From assembly GCA_046957575.1 (NCBI GenBank), contig JBKUOG010000003.1, positions 62,001 through 126,000 on the forward strand: DNA of 64,000 nt, in the 5' to 3' direction. A program made the position numbers and the translations under genes. Below the pieces are notes generated by a model. It had not been told where the DNA came from, ran no database searches, and saw nothing but the letters and a program-made list of their open reading frames with translations. Shown one piece after another: positions 63,183 through 64,000 of this stretch. This DNA comes from UMGS1370 sp046957575 (GTDB taxonomy: Bacteria > Bacillota > Clostridia > Lachnospirales > Lachnospiraceae). The stretch's first letter is position 1; each line of letters starts with the position of its first letter.

Positions 63183-64000
63183 AATTTCCGATAACTCCTG
63201 TCCGTCTCCTCTACATAGTCTAATTCCTGATAATCATCTGTCCGGACAGACAGATTCCGTTTTCTGAGTTTACTGTTAATGAAATCTCCGATCAAGCGGT
63301 AAATCACTGCAAAGGTAGGAACTCCGATGATCATTCCCACAAATCCAAACAGGCCGCCAAACAACAGAATGGAGAATAATACCCAGAAACTGGAAACTCC
63401 TGTAGAGTCACCCAAAATCTTCGGCCCCAAAATATTGCCGTCAAACTGCTGCAAAAGCAGAATGAAAATCAGGAAATACAGACACTGAAGCGGGCTAACC
63501 AGAAGAATCAAAAATGCACTTGGGATTGCGCCTATAAATGGTCCAAAAAATGGAATCACATTGGTAACTCCAACAATTACGCTGACTAACAGCGTGTAAG
63601 GCATCTTCATAAAGGACAGACACACGAAACACATAATTCCGATGATCAGGGAATCCACGATTTTTCCGATAATAAATCCGCCGAATACCTTGTGGATAAA
63701 TCTGGTTTCCTTTACAATGCGGTTGGCCCATTCTATGGAAAAAAGTCCATAGGCAATCTTTTTTGCTAAAGCCACAAACTGATCTTTAATATTTAAAAGA
63801 TAGATCATAACAATGAGTCCGATTAAAAGATTTTTTATCCAGACAATCAGACTGATAACGCCCAGGGAAAGATTGCCTAAAATCCCCAAAATCTTATCTA
63901 AATTTGGTTCCAATACACCCTGTGCCCACTCTGCCAGACGATTTAAAGAATTGATCGCAATTTGTTCTGCCTCCGGATTATCTTCCAAAACCTGAGAAAT
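63179..64000 (-). CDS. AI-2E-family (PerM/TqsA-like) membrane protein, 5' end outside window
   Basis: At least 273 residues with about six helices; the frame stays open to the window edge, so the N-terminus is missing (family length is about 350-420). The family signature region GFIIGKIVDSLIIGIMCF and NVIPFFGPFIGAIPSAFLIL and the C-terminal GVPTFAVIYRLIGDFIN are clear. Relatives include quorum-signal exporters, Na+/H+ antiporters and unknown transporters. Confidence 0.88.
   Translation of the reverse strand: MSQVLEDNPEAEQIAINSLNRLAEWAQGVLEPNLDKILGILGNLSLGVISLIVWIKNLLIGLIVMIYLLNIKDQFVALAKKIAYGLFSIEWANRIVKETRFIHKVFGGFIIGKIVDSLIIGIMCFVCLSFMKMPYTLLVSVIVGVTNVIPFFGPFIGAIPSAFLILLVSPLQCLYFLIFILLLQQFDGNILGPKILGDSTGVSSFWVLFSILLFGGLFGFVGMIIGVPTFAVIYRLIGDFINSKLRKRNLSVRTDDYQELDYVEETDRSYRKL

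Noticed and set aside
1..64000. CRISPR arrays, tRNA or 5S/16S/23S rRNA genes
   Set aside because: No regularly spaced direct repeats of CRISPR type and no tRNA or rRNA signature were seen on either strand by eye.

Overview
The window looks like a chromosomal segment of a spore-forming, gut-type Clostridia, most likely Lachnospiraceae. The basis is a division and cell-wall (dcw) cluster running straight into spoIIGA-sigE, low-GC Gram-positive promoters (TTGACA/TATAAT) and strong AGGAGG ribosome-binding sites, a PyrD/PyrK-type dihydroorotate dehydrogenase, a flavodiiron protein, and a GH112 phosphorylase with its ABC importer. Most genes are on the minus strand. No database search was possible, so family calls rest on recognised motifs and gene order.

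Layout: 0.1-2.8 kb, a YesM/YesN-like two-component pair (+). 2.8-17.9 kb, the dcw cluster, transcribed leftward as mraZ-rsmH-ftsL-PBP-PBP-mraY-murD-ftsW-murA-divIB-ftsZ-spoIIGA-sigE. It has a MraZ operator array at its head and a spoIIG-type long-spacer promoter near its end; murE, murF and murG are absent. 18.0-20.6 kb, lgt and ychF, separated by a palindromic intergenic repeat that also occurs between murA and ftsW. 20.6-30.0 kb, a carbohydrate locus: binding protein, two permeases, a 59-residue membrane protein, a GH112 galactosyl-N-acetylhexosamine phosphorylase and a divergent GH95-like glycosidase, with a divergent AraC regulator. This fits import and phosphorolysis of mucin- or milk-type galacto-N-biose/lacto-N-biose glycans.

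30.1-33.6 kb is a disturbed region: an AT-rich orphan gene, a decayed IS3/IS150-like element, a complete cobalamin riboswitch that now reads into the element instead of a host gene, and a DUF3793 gene behind a metalloregulator-like palindrome. 33.6-37.1 kb holds purE-M-N-D. 37.2-40.3 kb holds an M29-like aminopeptidase and three small membrane proteins. 40.3-43.6 kb holds pyrF-K-D-E. A flavodiiron protein follows on the plus strand.

45.1-58.0 kb is the most accessory-looking part. A seven-gene operon (HTH regulator, three zinc-ribbon proteins, a truncated NRPS-type condensation domain, a 70-residue protein, a LytTR regulator) lies next to a second operon (M14 carboxypeptidase, ABC ATPase, zinc-ribbon anchored protein, two ABC-2 permeases). 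I cannot match either to a described system; they are the best candidates here for undescribed biology. 58.1-64.0 kb returns to core genes: pnp, rpsO, a SpoIID/LytB-domain protein and a partial AI-2E-family permease.
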